Shown here one piece after another: positions 52,576 through 63,197 of a stretch of 64,000 bases of DNA. Below the pieces are notes generated by a model that saw only the letters and a program-made list of their open reading frames with translations, ran no database searches and was not told the origin of the DNA. Made by a program: the position numbers and the translations under genes. Source of the stretch: Methylibium petroleiphilum PM1. Lineage in GTDB: Bacteria; Pseudomonadota; Gammaproteobacteria; Burkholderiales; Burkholderiaceae_C. The DNA lies in NCBI RefSeq assembly GCF_000015725.1, contig NC_008825.1, positions 1,178,001 to 1,242,000 of the forward strand. Direction: 5' to 3'. Numbering within the stretch: the first letter of the stretch is position 1; each line of letters begins with the position of its first letter.

Positions 52576-54405
52576 TCAGCGCAAACCCAGCTTGAAGGCG
52601 ATCATCGCGCGCAGCTTGTTCGGCGCCACCGGTTTGATCAGCAGGTGGAAGTCGTGGCGGTTCGACTCTTCCTCGTGGCCGGTCATGGTGCTGCCGGTCA
52701 CCAGGATGGCCGGCAGCGGCTGGCCGAAGGCGGCACGCAGGCTCGTCAGCGCCTCGATGCCGGTGCGCCCTTCGGGCAGGCGGTAGTCGACGATCGCCAG
52801 GTCGGGGGTCGTCACGCCGGGGCTGCCGGCCCAGGCCTCGGCGGCCGAGACGGTGTCGAAGGATTCCACGCTGGCACCCCAGCCCTTGAGCAGCACGACC
52901 AGCCCCTCCCGAACCGCCGGCTCGTCCTCGACGATGACGATGTGGCGATGCTCCAGCGTCAGTCCCAGCGCGGGCTTGCCGGTGCCCGGCTCGGAGAGCT
53001 GGCTGCGCTGGACCTTGCCGGGCGGCACCGTCAGCGTGAACACCGAGCCCCGGCCGGGCACCGACGCCAGGTGCAGCGGTGCCCCCATCAGGCGGGCCAG
53101 GCGCTGCACGATCGACAGCCCCAGGCCCAGCCCCTTGGGCTGGTGCAACCCGAGGGGTGCGTTCGCCTGCACCTGATAGAACTCGTCGAACACCCGCTGC
53201 TGTTCGGTCGGGGCGATGCCCACGCCGGTGTCCCACACCTGCAGCAGCACCTCATCGCCGCGCCGGCGGGCGCTGACCAGCACGCCGCCGTCGACGGTGT
53301 AGCGGATGGCGTTGGACAGCAGATTGCGCACGATGCGATCGACCAGCACCGGGTCGCCGTAGACCACGTGGTGCGCGCCGCGGAAGCGCAGGCTCAGGCC
53401 TTTCTCGAAGGCGGTCGGCTCGTACTGCAGCTTCAGGCGCTGGAACAGTTCGCGCAGCGCGAAGTGGCGCGGCTGCGGCTCGACGCCGCCGGTGTCGATC
53501 TTGGTGATGTCGAGCAGCTCGCCGAACAGACCCTCCAGAGCGTCGACCGAGCTGTTGATGCTGTTGACGAGGTGGGTCACCTCCTCGTCGCCGCGGCTCT
53601 TGGAGCGCAGCGCCTCGGCGAACAGGCCCATCGCGTGCAGTGGCTGGCGCAGGTCGTGGCTCGCTGCTGCGAAGAACTGGGTCTTGGCGCGATTGGCGGT
53701 TTCCGCTGCGCGCTTGGCCTCGTCGGCGGCGGCCTTCTCGGTCTGCAACTGCACGGCCAGCATCTCGGTGCGTACCTTGAGCTCGATGGCGCGGTCGAAG
53801 GTGCGGCGGTAGGCCCGACCCAGGATCGTCGTCATGAGGAACACGAGGCTCAGCACGCCGGCCAGCAGCAGGTTGTCGGTGCTGCCCAGCGTTGCGATGC
53901 GCAAGATGGTCGGCACGAAGCACAGCGAGATGAAGGCAAAGAACGCGCGGTGCTGCGAAGCCATCAGCGTGATCGAGCCGACGCAGAAGCTGTAGATGAT
54001 CAGCAGCAGGGTGGTCTGGTGGAAGGCCCGCCCGTGCTCGTAGAACATCCAGGCCGCCAGGCCCCAGCAGGCGCCCGAGGCCATGGCGCCGGCGTTCCAC
54101 AGGCGCTGCCAGCGCGCGGCCTGTGACGACGCTGCGGCCCAGCCGGCATGCGCGTAGCGCCGCAGCGTGACGAGGCGCAGTACCCACACCAGCCCGAACA
54201 GCACGCACCAGGCGATCAGCTCGCGGGACGGCGCAACGGGCCAGTAGATCATCGTCAGCACCATCGCGCCGAGCAGATTGCCCGACAGCGACACGCCCGT
54301 CTGGCTGTAGAGCGTGCGCACCACGTCGGGCAGCAGGTCGGCGCGGCTGACCGTCTTCCGCTCGGGCGGCATGGGCAGGGGAGGCAGCGGGGGCAGGGCG
54401 TTCAT
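52576..54405 (-). CDS. Hybrid sensor histidine kinase with C-terminal receiver
   Basis: A 609-residue protein. The N-terminus has about six membrane helices (residues 35-195), then a short coiled coil, the HisKA box QFFAAASHDLRQPLHAMGLF with His250, and a HATPase domain (DPVLVDRIVRNLLSNAIRYT, VWDTGVGIAP, GLGLGLSIVQRLARLMG). A receiver domain follows from about 475 (HIVIVEDEPAVREG, phosphoacceptor Asp in LAIVDYRLPEG, KPV). There is no periplasmic sensor domain and no HPt. It lies 49 bases after the LuxR-type regulator on the same strand. Confidence 0.92.
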   Translation of the reverse strand: MNALPPLPPLPMPPERKTVSRADLLPDVVRTLYSQTGVSLSGNLLGAMVLTMIYWPVAPSRELIAWCVLFGLVWVLRLVTLRRYAHAGWAAASSQAARWQRLWNAGAMASGACWGLAAWMFYEHGRAFHQTTLLLIIYSFCVGSITLMASQHRAFFAFISLCFVPTILRIATLGSTDNLLLAGVLSLVFLMTTILGRAYRRTFDRAIELKVRTEMLAVQLQTEKAAADEAKRAAETANRAKTQFFAAASHDLRQPLHAMGLFAEALRSKSRGDEEVTHLVNSINSSVDALEGLFGELLDITKIDTGGVEPQPRHFALRELFQRLKLQYEPTAFEKGLSLRFRGAHHVVYGDPVLVDRIVRNLLSNAIRYTVDGGVLVSARRRGDEVLLQVWDTGVGIAPTEQQRVFDEFYQVQANAPLGLHQPKGLGLGLSIVQRLARLMGAPLHLASVPGRGSVFTLTVPPGKVQRSQLSEPGTGKPALGLTLEHRHIVIVEDEPAVREGLVVLLKGWGASVESFDTVSAAEAWAGSPGVTTPDLAIVDYRLPEGRTGIEALTSLRAAFGQPLPAILVTGSTMTGHEEESNRHDFHLLIKPVAPNKLRAMIAFKLGLR

Positions 54406-54454
54406 GGGTCGTGTTTCAGGTGTGCGGCCGGGCCCTCCGCCGCAGGGCGCCGGA

Positions 54455-55201
54455 TCAGCGGTTGCCGAGGCGCCAGGTGGAGGTGAGTCCGCCCGCCTGC
54501 TGGGTCATCTGGCTCACCGCCAGCACGGCCTGGGTGCGGGAGTTGACGCCGAGTGCCCGCAGTACCGCGGCGACATGGTCCTTGATGGTCTCCACCGACA
54601 GGTTCAGGTCGCGCGCGATCAGTTTGTTGGGCTTGCCCTGCAGCAGCAGCGCCAGCACGTCGGTCTGGCGCGGCGTCAGCCCCAGCGCGGCCAGCGTGGG
54701 GGTGGTCTGGTAGTCGCTCTTTGCGGCCTGCGAGCCGATGACCTTCATGTAGCCCGGCACGGTGTCGGGCTCGGCGACCGGCGCGGCACTGCCGCCGCCC
54801 CCGTCGACGCCCATCGTCATCGGCGGCACGTAGATGCCGCCGGACATCACCAGCCGCAGGGCCTCGAACAGCGTGTCGTTGCTGGCGCGCTTGGGCACGA
54901 AGCCCATGGCGCCCATGTCGATCGAGCGGATCACGTCGCTGGTGCGGTCGCTGGCCGACACCACGACCACCGGCAGGGCCGGGTAGGCGTTGCGCAGTTC
55001 GGCGAGCAGGTCGAAGCCGTTGGCGTCGCCGAGTTGCAGGTCGAGCAGCACCAGGTCGAAATCGGCATCGGACTTGAGGGTGGCGCGGGCTGCAGCGGCG
55101 CTGCCGGCACCGACCACGGTGACGTCGTCGCCGAGACCCTGGATCACGGCCTTCAGGGCCGACAGGATGAGCGGGTGGTCATCGACCAGCAGGACCTTCA
55201 T
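54455..55201 (-). CDS. LuxR/NarL-family response regulator
   Basis: A 248-residue protein, MKVLLVDDHPLILSALKAVI. The receiver has D7-D8, the phosphoacceptor D54 in LVLLDLQLGDANGF and the lysine in VPKRAS. A glycine-rich linker (MTMGVDGGGGSAAP) joins a C-terminal LuxR helix-turn-helix (LGLTPRQTDVLALLLQGKPN, then IARDLNLSVETIKDHVAAVL). GGAGG precedes the ATG. It is probably the partner of the following hybrid kinase; target genes are unknown. Confidence 0.92.
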   Translation of the reverse strand: MKVLLVDDHPLILSALKAVIQGLGDDVTVVGAGSAAAARATLKSDADFDLVLLDLQLGDANGFDLLAELRNAYPALPVVVVSASDRTSDVIRSIDMGAMGFVPKRASNDTLFEALRLVMSGGIYVPPMTMGVDGGGGSAAPVAEPDTVPGYMKVIGSQAAKSDYQTTPTLAALGLTPRQTDVLALLLQGKPNKLIARDLNLSVETIKDHVAAVLRALGVNSRTQAVLAVSQMTQQAGGLTSTWRLGNR

Positions 55202-55317
55202 CGCTTGCCTCCGTGCGTTGGATAGAGCCCGCAGGATGGTAGCGGAGGGGCGATGCCGGACACGCCCTCTTTCGGGTGAGACCGGCGACGCCTGCTGCGA
55301 GCCTTCGCGGGTCGGTG

Positions 55318-55770
55318 CTAGGTGAAGCAGCGGATCAGCGACTCGGCGATGCACACCGGCTTGGCTGCGCCGTCGCGTTCGATCACGGCCTCGATGCCGA
55401 GCTGGGCTCCGCCGTCGATCGCGTCCCAGCGCTTCAGCGTGAAGCGCGCGCGCAGGCGGCTGCCCACCGGCACCGGTGCGGTGAAGCGCACGCGGTCGAG
55501 CCCGTAGTTGACGGCCATGCGCACGTCGGCGATCGCGTAGGCGCTTTCGAAGAACACCGGCAGCAGGCTCAGCGTCAGGAAGCCGTGCGCGATCGGTGCA
55601 CCGAACGGCCCCAGGGCGGCGCGCTGCGGATCGACGTGGATCCACTGCCGGTCTTCGGTGGCGTCGGCAAAGCGGTCGATGCGGGCCTGGTCGATGATCA
55701 GCCAGTCGCTGTCGCCCAGCGGTTCGCCGACAAGGGCCCGCAGATCGACAAGGTGTTCGTAGCGACGCAT
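55318..55770 (-). CDS. MaoC-like hot-dog dehydratase
   Basis: A 150-residue protein, MRRYEHLVDLRALVGEPLGD. IDRFADATEDRQWIHVDPQR followed by GPFGAPIAHGFLTLSL holds the Asp/His hydratase-2 motif of MaoC/NodN-type R-specific enoyl-CoA hydratases. The likely reaction is hydration of trans-2-enoyl-CoA, for example feeding polyhydroxyalkanoate synthesis. It begins 4 bases after the ParA gene ends, so the two probably share an mRNA, although their functions are not clearly connected. Confidence 0.88.
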   Translation of the reverse strand: MRRYEHLVDLRALVGEPLGDSDWLIIDQARIDRFADATEDRQWIHVDPQRAALGPFGAPIAHGFLTLSLLPVFFESAYAIADVRMAVNYGLDRVRFTAPVPVGSRLRARFTLKRWDAIDGGAQLGIEAVIERDGAAKPVCIAESLIRCFT

Positions 55771-55774
55771 GCGC

Positions 55775-56395
55775 TCAGCGGCCCTCGGCCCAGCGCGTGA
55801 GCGGCGTCCATTGCTCCAGGTCCTTCTCGACGCGGCTCGGCGCCACGTCCCACAGGGTCAGCCCGCGGGCCGCGAGATGGATGTAGTTCTGTGTGTCGCG
55901 CAGGTGGCCGAGCAGCGGCACGCCCAGCGTGCCGAGGAAGCTGTCGAGCTGGCCGGCCGAGATGCTGCCGTCCCGCACGCGGTTGGCGATCACCGCCACG
56001 TCGACCCGCTCGCTCTTGCGGCGCGCCAGCAACTGGGTGATGAAGTCGCGTGTCGCGTAGATGTCGAAGATGCTCGGCTGCAGCGGCACCAGCACGCGAT
56101 CGGCGATCCGCATCACCTCGTCGAGCTTCTTGCCGTGCAGGCCGGCGGGCGTGTCCAGCACGACGTGGCTGGTGCCCTTTGGCGGCTTGACCAGGTGGTC
56201 AGGCTGGAGCTCCCAGCCGGTGATCTCCGGCAGCGCGGCGGACCGCAGGCCCAGCCAGGTGCGCGCCGACTGTTGGCGATCGACGTCGCCCAGCATCACC
56301 GCGTGACCCTGCCGGGCCAGGTAGCCGGCAAGGTTGGTGGACAGCGTGGACTTGCCCACGCCGCCTTTGGGATTGGCCACCACGATCACGGGCAT
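55775..56395 (-). CDS. Orphan ParA/MinD-family ATPase
   Basis: A 206-residue protein, MPVIVVANPKGGVGKSTLST. The deviant Walker A KGGVGKST is at about 10-17, Walker A' at GDVDRQQSARTWL, and Walker B at VVLDTPAGLHG. It is short and has no N-terminal DNA-binding domain and no adjacent ParB, so it is not a standard plasmid partition protein. Such orphans position chemoreceptor arrays, flagella or other cargo, or remain unassigned. It lies upstream of the MaoC-like gene. Confidence 0.88.
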   Translation of the reverse strand: MPVIVVANPKGGVGKSTLSTNLAGYLARQGHAVMLGDVDRQQSARTWLGLRSAALPEITGWELQPDHLVKPPKGTSHVVLDTPAGLHGKKLDEVMRIADRVLVPLQPSIFDIYATRDFITQLLARRKSERVDVAVIANRVRDGSISAGQLDSFLGTLGVPLLGHLRDTQNYIHLAARGLTLWDVAPSRVEKDLEQWTPLTRWAEGR

Positions 56396-56623
56396 TGCTT
56401 GCTCCTGTGCAAAGGTCGGGTCGCTGGGAGAGTGCGCGGGCTATGTTAGCGGCAGCCTCGCGCTCCCGCCTGCGTGCCCGGAACGATGGGACGGGAGACA
56501 GTGCCTCGGAGGGCTCTTGTCCGTGGCGGTGTAGGAGATCGGCTACGCCGGTGCGCGGGACTGTCTTCTAACGACCCGGCGGCGGCTCGGCGACGATGAG
56601 GTCACATCGCTCGAAAGCACGCC

Positions 56624-56836
56624 ATGAGCCAAGCTGCACAGATCCTCGGCAAGGTCGAATACCGCGAAGGCGACGGTCCGATGATCGTCATCCGGCCCGG
56701 TCCGATCGAGGTCGAGACGACCGAGATGGACGCCATGCTGAGCTGGACCGACGAGGACACGCACGGCGCAGCCACGATGCCGATCGCGGACTTCCAACGC
56801 TATGTGGCGGCCGGCGCCATCCGACTGCAGGGCTGA
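56624..56836 (+). CDS. Small acidic protein of unknown function
   Basis: A 70-residue protein, MSQAAQILGKVEYREGDGPM, rich in Asp/Glu and with no membrane segment or cysteine. The segments IVIRPGPIEVETTEMDAMLS and ATMPIADFQRYVAAGAIRL suggest a small beta-rich fold followed by a helix. I do not recognise a named family. The codon choice looks like that of neighbouring genes, which supports a real gene. The ribosome site is weak. Confidence 0.6.
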   Translation: MSQAAQILGKVEYREGDGPMIVIRPGPIEVETTEMDAMLSWTDEDTHGAATMPIADFQRYVAAGAIRLQG

Positions 56837-56854
56837 GGGCGCGGGCGCTGCGCC

Positions 56855-58550
<1,696 letters not shown>

Positions 58551-58623
58551 GGTCGGGCTGCTGTCTTTCGACGCTGGGGCGGCGGATTCTGCCAGCATGC
58601 CGCCGGCCCGGCGCCCGGGGAAC

Positions 58624-59475
58624 TCAGGACGGCTGGTAGGCGAGCCGGACGTACAAGGGCGCGAAGGCTTCGGCCTGCGTCAGCTCGATCAGGTGTTCGC
58701 GCGCCAGCTCCAGCATCGCGATGAAGGTCACCACCATCACCTGCGGGCCGCGCTGGGTCTCGAACAGGTCCTCGAATTCGACGAAACGGCGGCCCTGCAG
58801 CCGCCGCAGCACGAGGCTCATGTGCTCGCGCACCGACAGCTCCTCGCGCGTGATCTTGTGGTGCTGCACGAGCCGGGCGCGCTTGAGGATGTCGAGCCAC
58901 GCGTCGCGCAGCTCTTCGACGTTCACGTCGGGGAAGCGTGGCGTCAGCGATTGCTCGATGTGCACCTGGGCACGCAGGAAGTCGCGTCCGAGCTGCGGCA
59001 GCTGATCCAGCCGGGCGGCTGCGGCCTTGATCTGCTCGTACTCCAGCAGGCGGCGCACCAGCTCGGCACGCGGATCCTCGGCCTCCTTGCCTTCCTCGCT
59101 GCGCTTCGGGGGCAGCAGCATGCGCGACTTGATCTCGATCAGCATCGCCGCCATCAGCAGGTACTCGGCGGCGAGCTCGAGGTTGCGGTCACGGATCTGG
59201 TCCACGTAGGCCAGGTACTGCCGCGTCACATCCGCCATCGGGATGTCGAGGATGTTGAAGTTCTGCTTGCGGATCAGGTAGAGCAGCAGATCCAGCGGAC
59301 CCTCGAAGGTCTCGAGGAAGACCTCCAGTGCGTCGGGTGGGATGTACAGGTCGGTCGGCAGCGCGAACAGCGGCTCGCCGTACAGGCGGGCCAGGGCGAT
59401 CTGGTCCACCACGTCGGTCGGGGCCGCCCCTTCGGCGACCACGCTGTCGTTGCTGCCGATCACGGTCGCGCGCAC
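58624..59475 (-). CDS. scpA: Segregation and condensation protein A
   Basis: A 283-residue protein starting at GTG (59475). The N-terminal kleisin region has [20 protein letters not shown] and the ScpB-side helix [20 protein letters not shown] with the LLP motif. The C-terminal winged helix has [18 protein letters not shown] and ends FAPLYVRL. It bridges SMC heads with ScpB in chromosome condensation. scpB is not in the window. It follows the DUF3460 gene after 13 bases. Confidence 0.95.
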   Translation of the reverse strand: MRATVIGSNDSVVAEGAAPTDVVDQIALARLYGEPLFALPTDLYIPPDALEVFLETFEGPLDLLLYLIRKQNFNILDIPMADVTRQYLAYVDQIRDRNLELAAEYLLMAAMLIEIKSRMLLPPKRSEEGKEAEDPRAELVRRLLEYEQIKAAAARLDQLPQLGRDFLRAQVHIEQSLTPRFPDVNVEELRDAWLDILKRARLVQHHKITREELSVREHMSLVLRRLQGRRFVEFEDLFETQRGPQVMVVTFIAMLELAREHLIELTQAEAFAPLYVRLAYQPS

Positions 59476-59488
59476 GCGCAGCTCGCGC

Positions 59489-59689
59489 TCAACCCTTGGT
59501 CTGGTAGACGTAGGGCTGCTGGGGCACCCGTGCGTCGCGCTGCTCGGCGGCAGCCTGGCGGTCCTGCGGGCGATCCCACAGCAGGGCGCGGCCCTGGCGC
59601 TGCTTCTCCTCGAGTTGCGGATCGCGCTGCTTCAGCGTGGCGATGAAGTCGGTCACGTCGGAGCGATAGGGTTTCCAGAACAGCGGCAT
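59489..59689 (-). CDS. DUF3460 family protein
   Basis: A 66-residue protein, MPLFWKPYRSDVTDFIATLK, then RDPQLEEKQRQGRALLWDR, a pattern specific to DUF3460, a small betaproteobacterial family always found next to scpA/pan genes. It is hydrophilic and probably cytoplasmic; function unknown. It leads the DUF3460-scpA-panB-panC set. Confidence 0.88.
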   Translation of the reverse strand: MPLFWKPYRSDVTDFIATLKQRDPQLEEKQRQGRALLWDRPQDRQAAAEQRDARVPQQPYVYQTKG

Positions 59690-59751
59690 GGCAGGGCTTC
59701 AGAGTTCAACCGGCATTTTACCGGGCGCGTCAGGCCGGCCCGGGGGGCGGG

Positions 59752-59791
59752 CTGTCACGCGGCGGTCACTGTCACATGGCCGTGCCATATT
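59752..59791 (+). promoter_or_regulatory. Pho-box-like repeats upstream of the CYTH-CHAD gene
   Basis: CTGTCAC (59752-59758), 4 bases, CGGTCAC (59763-59769) show 7-4-7 spacing, and a further CTGTCAC overlaps at 59769-59775. CATATT at 59786-59791 lies 10 bases after the last unit and 6 bases before the ATG, so a PhoB-activated leaderless promoter is possible. The repeat register is ambiguous. Confidence 0.5.
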
Positions 59792-59797
59792 CGCGCG

Positions 59798-61336
59798 ATG
59801 ACCGAGATCGAACTCAAGCTGCAGGTGCCGGCCGTGGCGCTGGCCGCCGTGGAGCGCGCGGTGGCCACACCGGCCGCGGTGCGCACGCGGCTGCAGGCGG
59901 TCTATTTCGACACCCCGGACCGCCGCCTGGCGGCGGCCGGCATCGCGCTGCGTCTGCGCAAGGAAGGCCGGCACTGGGTGCAGACGCTGAAGGCCGGGCC
60001 GGCACACGGCATGGCGCGTGGCGAGCACAACGTGCCGCTGGTCGTGCCCGCCGGCCAGGTGCCGCAGGAGGCCGACCCGGCCCGCCATGCCGGCACGCCG
60101 CCGCATGCGGCGCTGAGCGCCGCGCTCGCGCCGCGCGACGGTGAGGCGCAGGCCCCGGCGCTCGTGGCGCAGTACCGCACCGACATCCGCCGCCTGCACC
60201 GGCCGCTGCGCAGCCGCGACGGCACGGTGGAGCTGGCGCTCGACCGCGGCGAGATCGTGGCCCGCGGTGCCGACGGCGTCGAGCGCCGCTGGCCGGTGTG
60301 CGAGCTGGAGGTGGAACTGCTGCGCGGCGCGCCGCAGGCGGTGGTGGAGGTGGCGCGCCGCTTGGCGCTGCGCCACGGCCTGTGGCTGGACGTGCGCACC
60401 AAGGCCGAACGCGGCGATCGCCTGGCGCGCGGTCTGTCGCCGGGCGAGCCGGTGCCGGCCGTCAAGGCCGAGCCGCTGCGGTTGCGCAAGGACATGCCGG
60501 CCCGCGACGCCTGGGATGCCGTGCTGCGCAACGTGCTCGCGCAGGCCACGCCCAACTGGAGTGAAATCGCCGCTGGCAGCAGCGCGGCCGAGCCGGTGCA
60601 CCAGCTCAGGGTGGCGCTGCGGCGGCTGCGCTCGGCGCAGCGCTGTTTCGAGGGCTGGCCAGGCGTGCCGCCGGTGCCCGCCTGGGCCGATGCGGGGGCG
60701 GCGCTGTTCCGCGAGCTCGGCCGTGCGCGCGACGCCGAGGTGCTGCGTGGCGGGCTGCAGCGAGAAGTCGACGCCGCGCTGGTCGCCCTTGGCGAAGCGC
60801 CGCTGGCACTGCCGGCCGCCGCCGACCCGCCGCGCTGGACCGATGCCGAGCGCACCCGCCACGGCGCGGTGTGGTTCGATCTGCTGGCCGAGCTGGCGCG
60901 GCCGGCGGCCCCGGTCACTCCGGCAGCCGACGAAGCAGTCTCTCCCGCGCTGCCGGCGTTGGCGTCGCAGCGCCTGCAGGCCTGGCACGCGCAGGCGCTG
61001 CGCGACGCGAAGCGCTTCGACACCCTGAGCGACGAGGCGCGTCACCGCCTGCGCAAGCGTCTGAAGCGGCTGCGCTACACCATCGAGTTCACCGCCGGCC
61101 TGTTCCAGCGCCGCGCCGTCGAACGCTACCTCGATGCCCTCCGCGAGGCGCAGGAACACCTGGGCGAGTTCAACGACGTGTGCGTGGCGCTGGCGGCCTA
61201 CCGGCCGCTGGTGCCGCAGCAGCCGCAGACCTGGTTCGCTCTCGGCTGGCTCGCAGCGCGGCGCGAGGCGACGCTGGCCGCCTGCAGCCGGTCGCTGAAG
61301 CGCCTGCGCAAGGCGCGGCCGTTCTGGCCCGACTGA
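59798..61336 (+). CDS. CYTH-CHAD domain protein (inorganic triphosphatase / polyphosphate-binding)
   Basis: A 512-residue protein, MTEIELKLQVPAVALAAVER. The CYTH tunnel domain (about 1-205) opens with ExExK as EIELK and continues with YFDTPDRRLAAAGIALRLRK and ELEVELL. The CHAD domain (about 225-510) has VHQLRVALRRLRSAQRCFEG and HRLRKRLKRLRYTIEF, helices lined with His/Arg/Lys that bind polyphosphate. CYTH enzymes hydrolyse triphosphate; the fusion resembles E. coli YgiF. Upstream Pho-box-like repeats agree with a phosphate-related role. No ribosome site is visible. Confidence 0.92.
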   Translation: MTEIELKLQVPAVALAAVERAVATPAAVRTRLQAVYFDTPDRRLAAAGIALRLRKEGRHWVQTLKAGPAHGMARGEHNVPLVVPAGQVPQEADPARHAGTPPHAALSAALAPRDGEAQAPALVAQYRTDIRRLHRPLRSRDGTVELALDRGEIVARGADGVERRWPVCELEVELLRGAPQAVVEVARRLALRHGLWLDVRTKAERGDRLARGLSPGEPVPAVKAEPLRLRKDMPARDAWDAVLRNVLAQATPNWSEIAAGSSAAEPVHQLRVALRRLRSAQRCFEGWPGVPPVPAWADAGAALFRELGRARDAEVLRGGLQREVDAALVALGEAPLALPAAADPPRWTDAERTRHGAVWFDLLAELARPAAPVTPAADEAVSPALPALASQRLQAWHAQALRDAKRFDTLSDEARHRLRKRLKRLRYTIEFTAGLFQRRAVERYLDALREAQEHLGEFNDVCVALAAYRPLVPQQPQTWFALGWLAARREATLAACSRSLKRLRKARPFWPD

Positions 61337-61343
61337 GCGAGGT

Positions 61344-63008
61344 TCACGTGGCCGTCGGCGCGACCGACCGCGCCAGCGCCTCGGCGAGCGTGGGCGCGAT
61401 GCGCTCCTCGCCGATCAGCGCCGTGAAGCCGCTGCGCTGCAGCAGCGAGCGCGGCTGCTCGTTCAGCTCGCACAGCCGCAGTCCCACGCCCTGGCGCTGC
61501 AGCGTGCGGTAGAGCTGGGTGAGGGCGTCGACACCGCTGGCGTCGATCGAGATCAGACGCTGCGCCTCGAGCACCAGCACGCGCGTGCCGGCCGGCAGGC
61601 GCGCCGGCACCGCCTCGAGCTTGGCCACCGCGCCGAAGAACAGTGCGCCGTAGAGCCGCTCGACCACCACGCCCGACGGCGTCTCGGCCGGGGCCGCCAG
61701 CGGTTCGATGCGGAACAGCGTGCTCATGCGGTAGATGAAGAACGCGCAGGCCATCACCAGGCCCACCTGCACCGCCACCGACAGGTCGAAGATCACCGTC
61801 AGCAGGAAGGTGCCGACCAGGATGATGCGGTAGGGCAGGCTGAAGTGCCGCAGCCGTGCGAACTCGTGCCATTCGCCCATGTTCCAGGCCACGAACAGCA
61901 GGATGCCGGCCAGCGCCGCCAGCGGCACGTGCTCGGCCAGCGGCGCCGCCACCAGCACCACCACGAGCAGCGTGACCGCATGCACGATGCCGGCGACCGG
62001 ACTGGTCGCGCCGGCCCGCACATTGGTGACCGTGCGCGCGATCGTGCCGGTGGTCGGGATGCCGCCGAAGAACGGCGTCACCACGTTGGCGATGCCCTGC
62101 GCCATCAGCTCCTGGTTCGGGTCGTGCTTCGGCACGGTGCCCACGTTGTCGGCCACGCGCGCGCACAGCAGCGACTCCACCGCGCCCAGCATCGCTATCG
62201 TCAGCGTCGGGATGAACAGCTCCTTCGCGCTGCGCCAGCTGAGCTCGGGCCACACGAAGGCCGGCAGCGCCTGCGGGATGCCGCCGAAGCGCGAGCCGAT
62301 GGTCTCGACCGGCAGGTGCAGCAGTGCGGTGGCCGTGGTCGCCAGCACCAGCACCACCATCGGCGCGGGCATGCGCGAGGCGCTGCGCAGCGTGGTGTGC
62401 TCGACCACGGTGTGGTGCTTCTGCAGCCGCGGCCACGCGAACAGCAGCGCCAGCGACAGCAGGCCGATCGCGAAGGCCATCGGGTTGAAGCTGTCGGCGT
62501 GCTCGAGCAGCACGCCGATCTGCGTGAAGAAGTCGGCCGGCAGCTTGGGCGTGACCAGGCCGAACAGGTCCTTGAGCTGCGACAGCGCCACCAGCACCGC
62601 GATGCCGTTGGTGAAGCCGATCACGATGGTGATCGGCACGTAGCGCACCAGGCCGCCGAGCCGGAACAGCCCGAGCGCGAACAGCATCGCGCCCGCCAGC
62701 ACCGTGGCGATCAGCAGGTTGGCCAGGCCGTAGCGCTCGACGATGCCGTAGACGATGACGATGAAGGCGCCTGCCGGCCCGGCGATCTGCACACTGGAGC
62801 CACCGAGCGCCGACACCAGGAAGCCGCCGATGATCGCGGTGAAGATACCCTGCTCGGGCTTGACGCCGCTGGCGATCGCGAAGGCCATCGCCAGCGGCAG
62901 TGCGATCACGCCGACCGTCAGGCCGGCGCCGGCGTCGGCTGCGAAGCGGCCGCGGTCGTAGGTCTTCAGCGCATCGAGCAGGCGCGGGCGGAAGCGGTGC
63001 AGTTGCAT
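61344..63008 (-). CDS. SulP-family inorganic anion transporter
   Basis: A 554-residue protein, MQLHRFRPRLLDALKTYDRG. Ten or more membrane helices include GLTVGVIALPLAMAFAIASG and GPAGAFIVIVYGIV, with the SulP pattern FGGIPTTGTIARTVTNVRAG in the middle. A cytoplasmic STAS domain (about 445-545) contains VLVLEAQRLISIDASGVDAL. SulP proteins carry sulfate, bicarbonate or dicarboxylates. No carbonic anhydrase or sulfate genes lie beside it, so the substrate is open. It follows metG after 189 bases that hold no recognisable gene. Confidence 0.92.
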   Translation of the reverse strand: MQLHRFRPRLLDALKTYDRGRFAADAGAGLTVGVIALPLAMAFAIASGVKPEQGIFTAIIGGFLVSALGGSSVQIAGPAGAFIVIVYGIVERYGLANLLIATVLAGAMLFALGLFRLGGLVRYVPITIVIGFTNGIAVLVALSQLKDLFGLVTPKLPADFFTQIGVLLEHADSFNPMAFAIGLLSLALLFAWPRLQKHHTVVEHTTLRSASRMPAPMVVLVLATTATALLHLPVETIGSRFGGIPQALPAFVWPELSWRSAKELFIPTLTIAMLGAVESLLCARVADNVGTVPKHDPNQELMAQGIANVVTPFFGGIPTTGTIARTVTNVRAGATSPVAGIVHAVTLLVVVLVAAPLAEHVPLAALAGILLFVAWNMGEWHEFARLRHFSLPYRIILVGTFLLTVIFDLSVAVQVGLVMACAFFIYRMSTLFRIEPLAAPAETPSGVVVERLYGALFFGAVAKLEAVPARLPAGTRVLVLEAQRLISIDASGVDALTQLYRTLQRQGVGLRLCELNEQPRSLLQRSGFTALIGEERIAPTLAEALARSVAPTAT

Positions 63009-63197
63009 GGAGCAGGTCCTCGGGCGTCAGGGGCGGGCGGCAGCGCGGCGGAAGGCCGTGCTGCCGGAGGACCGCAGTGGTGCAGGCGGGCGATGAAGCG
63101 ACGGCGGCGTGACGGCCCCCAGGTCCGCGTCTCGGCACGGGGCAGGGGGCGGGCGTCGCGCGGGTCGCTCATCGAGGGTCGCGCGCGGCAGCGGGCG

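Noticed and set aside
63009-63197. Short open frames between metG and the SulP gene
   Set aside because: All translations are Arg/Pro-rich with no start signals; the 189 bases appear to be intergenic only.
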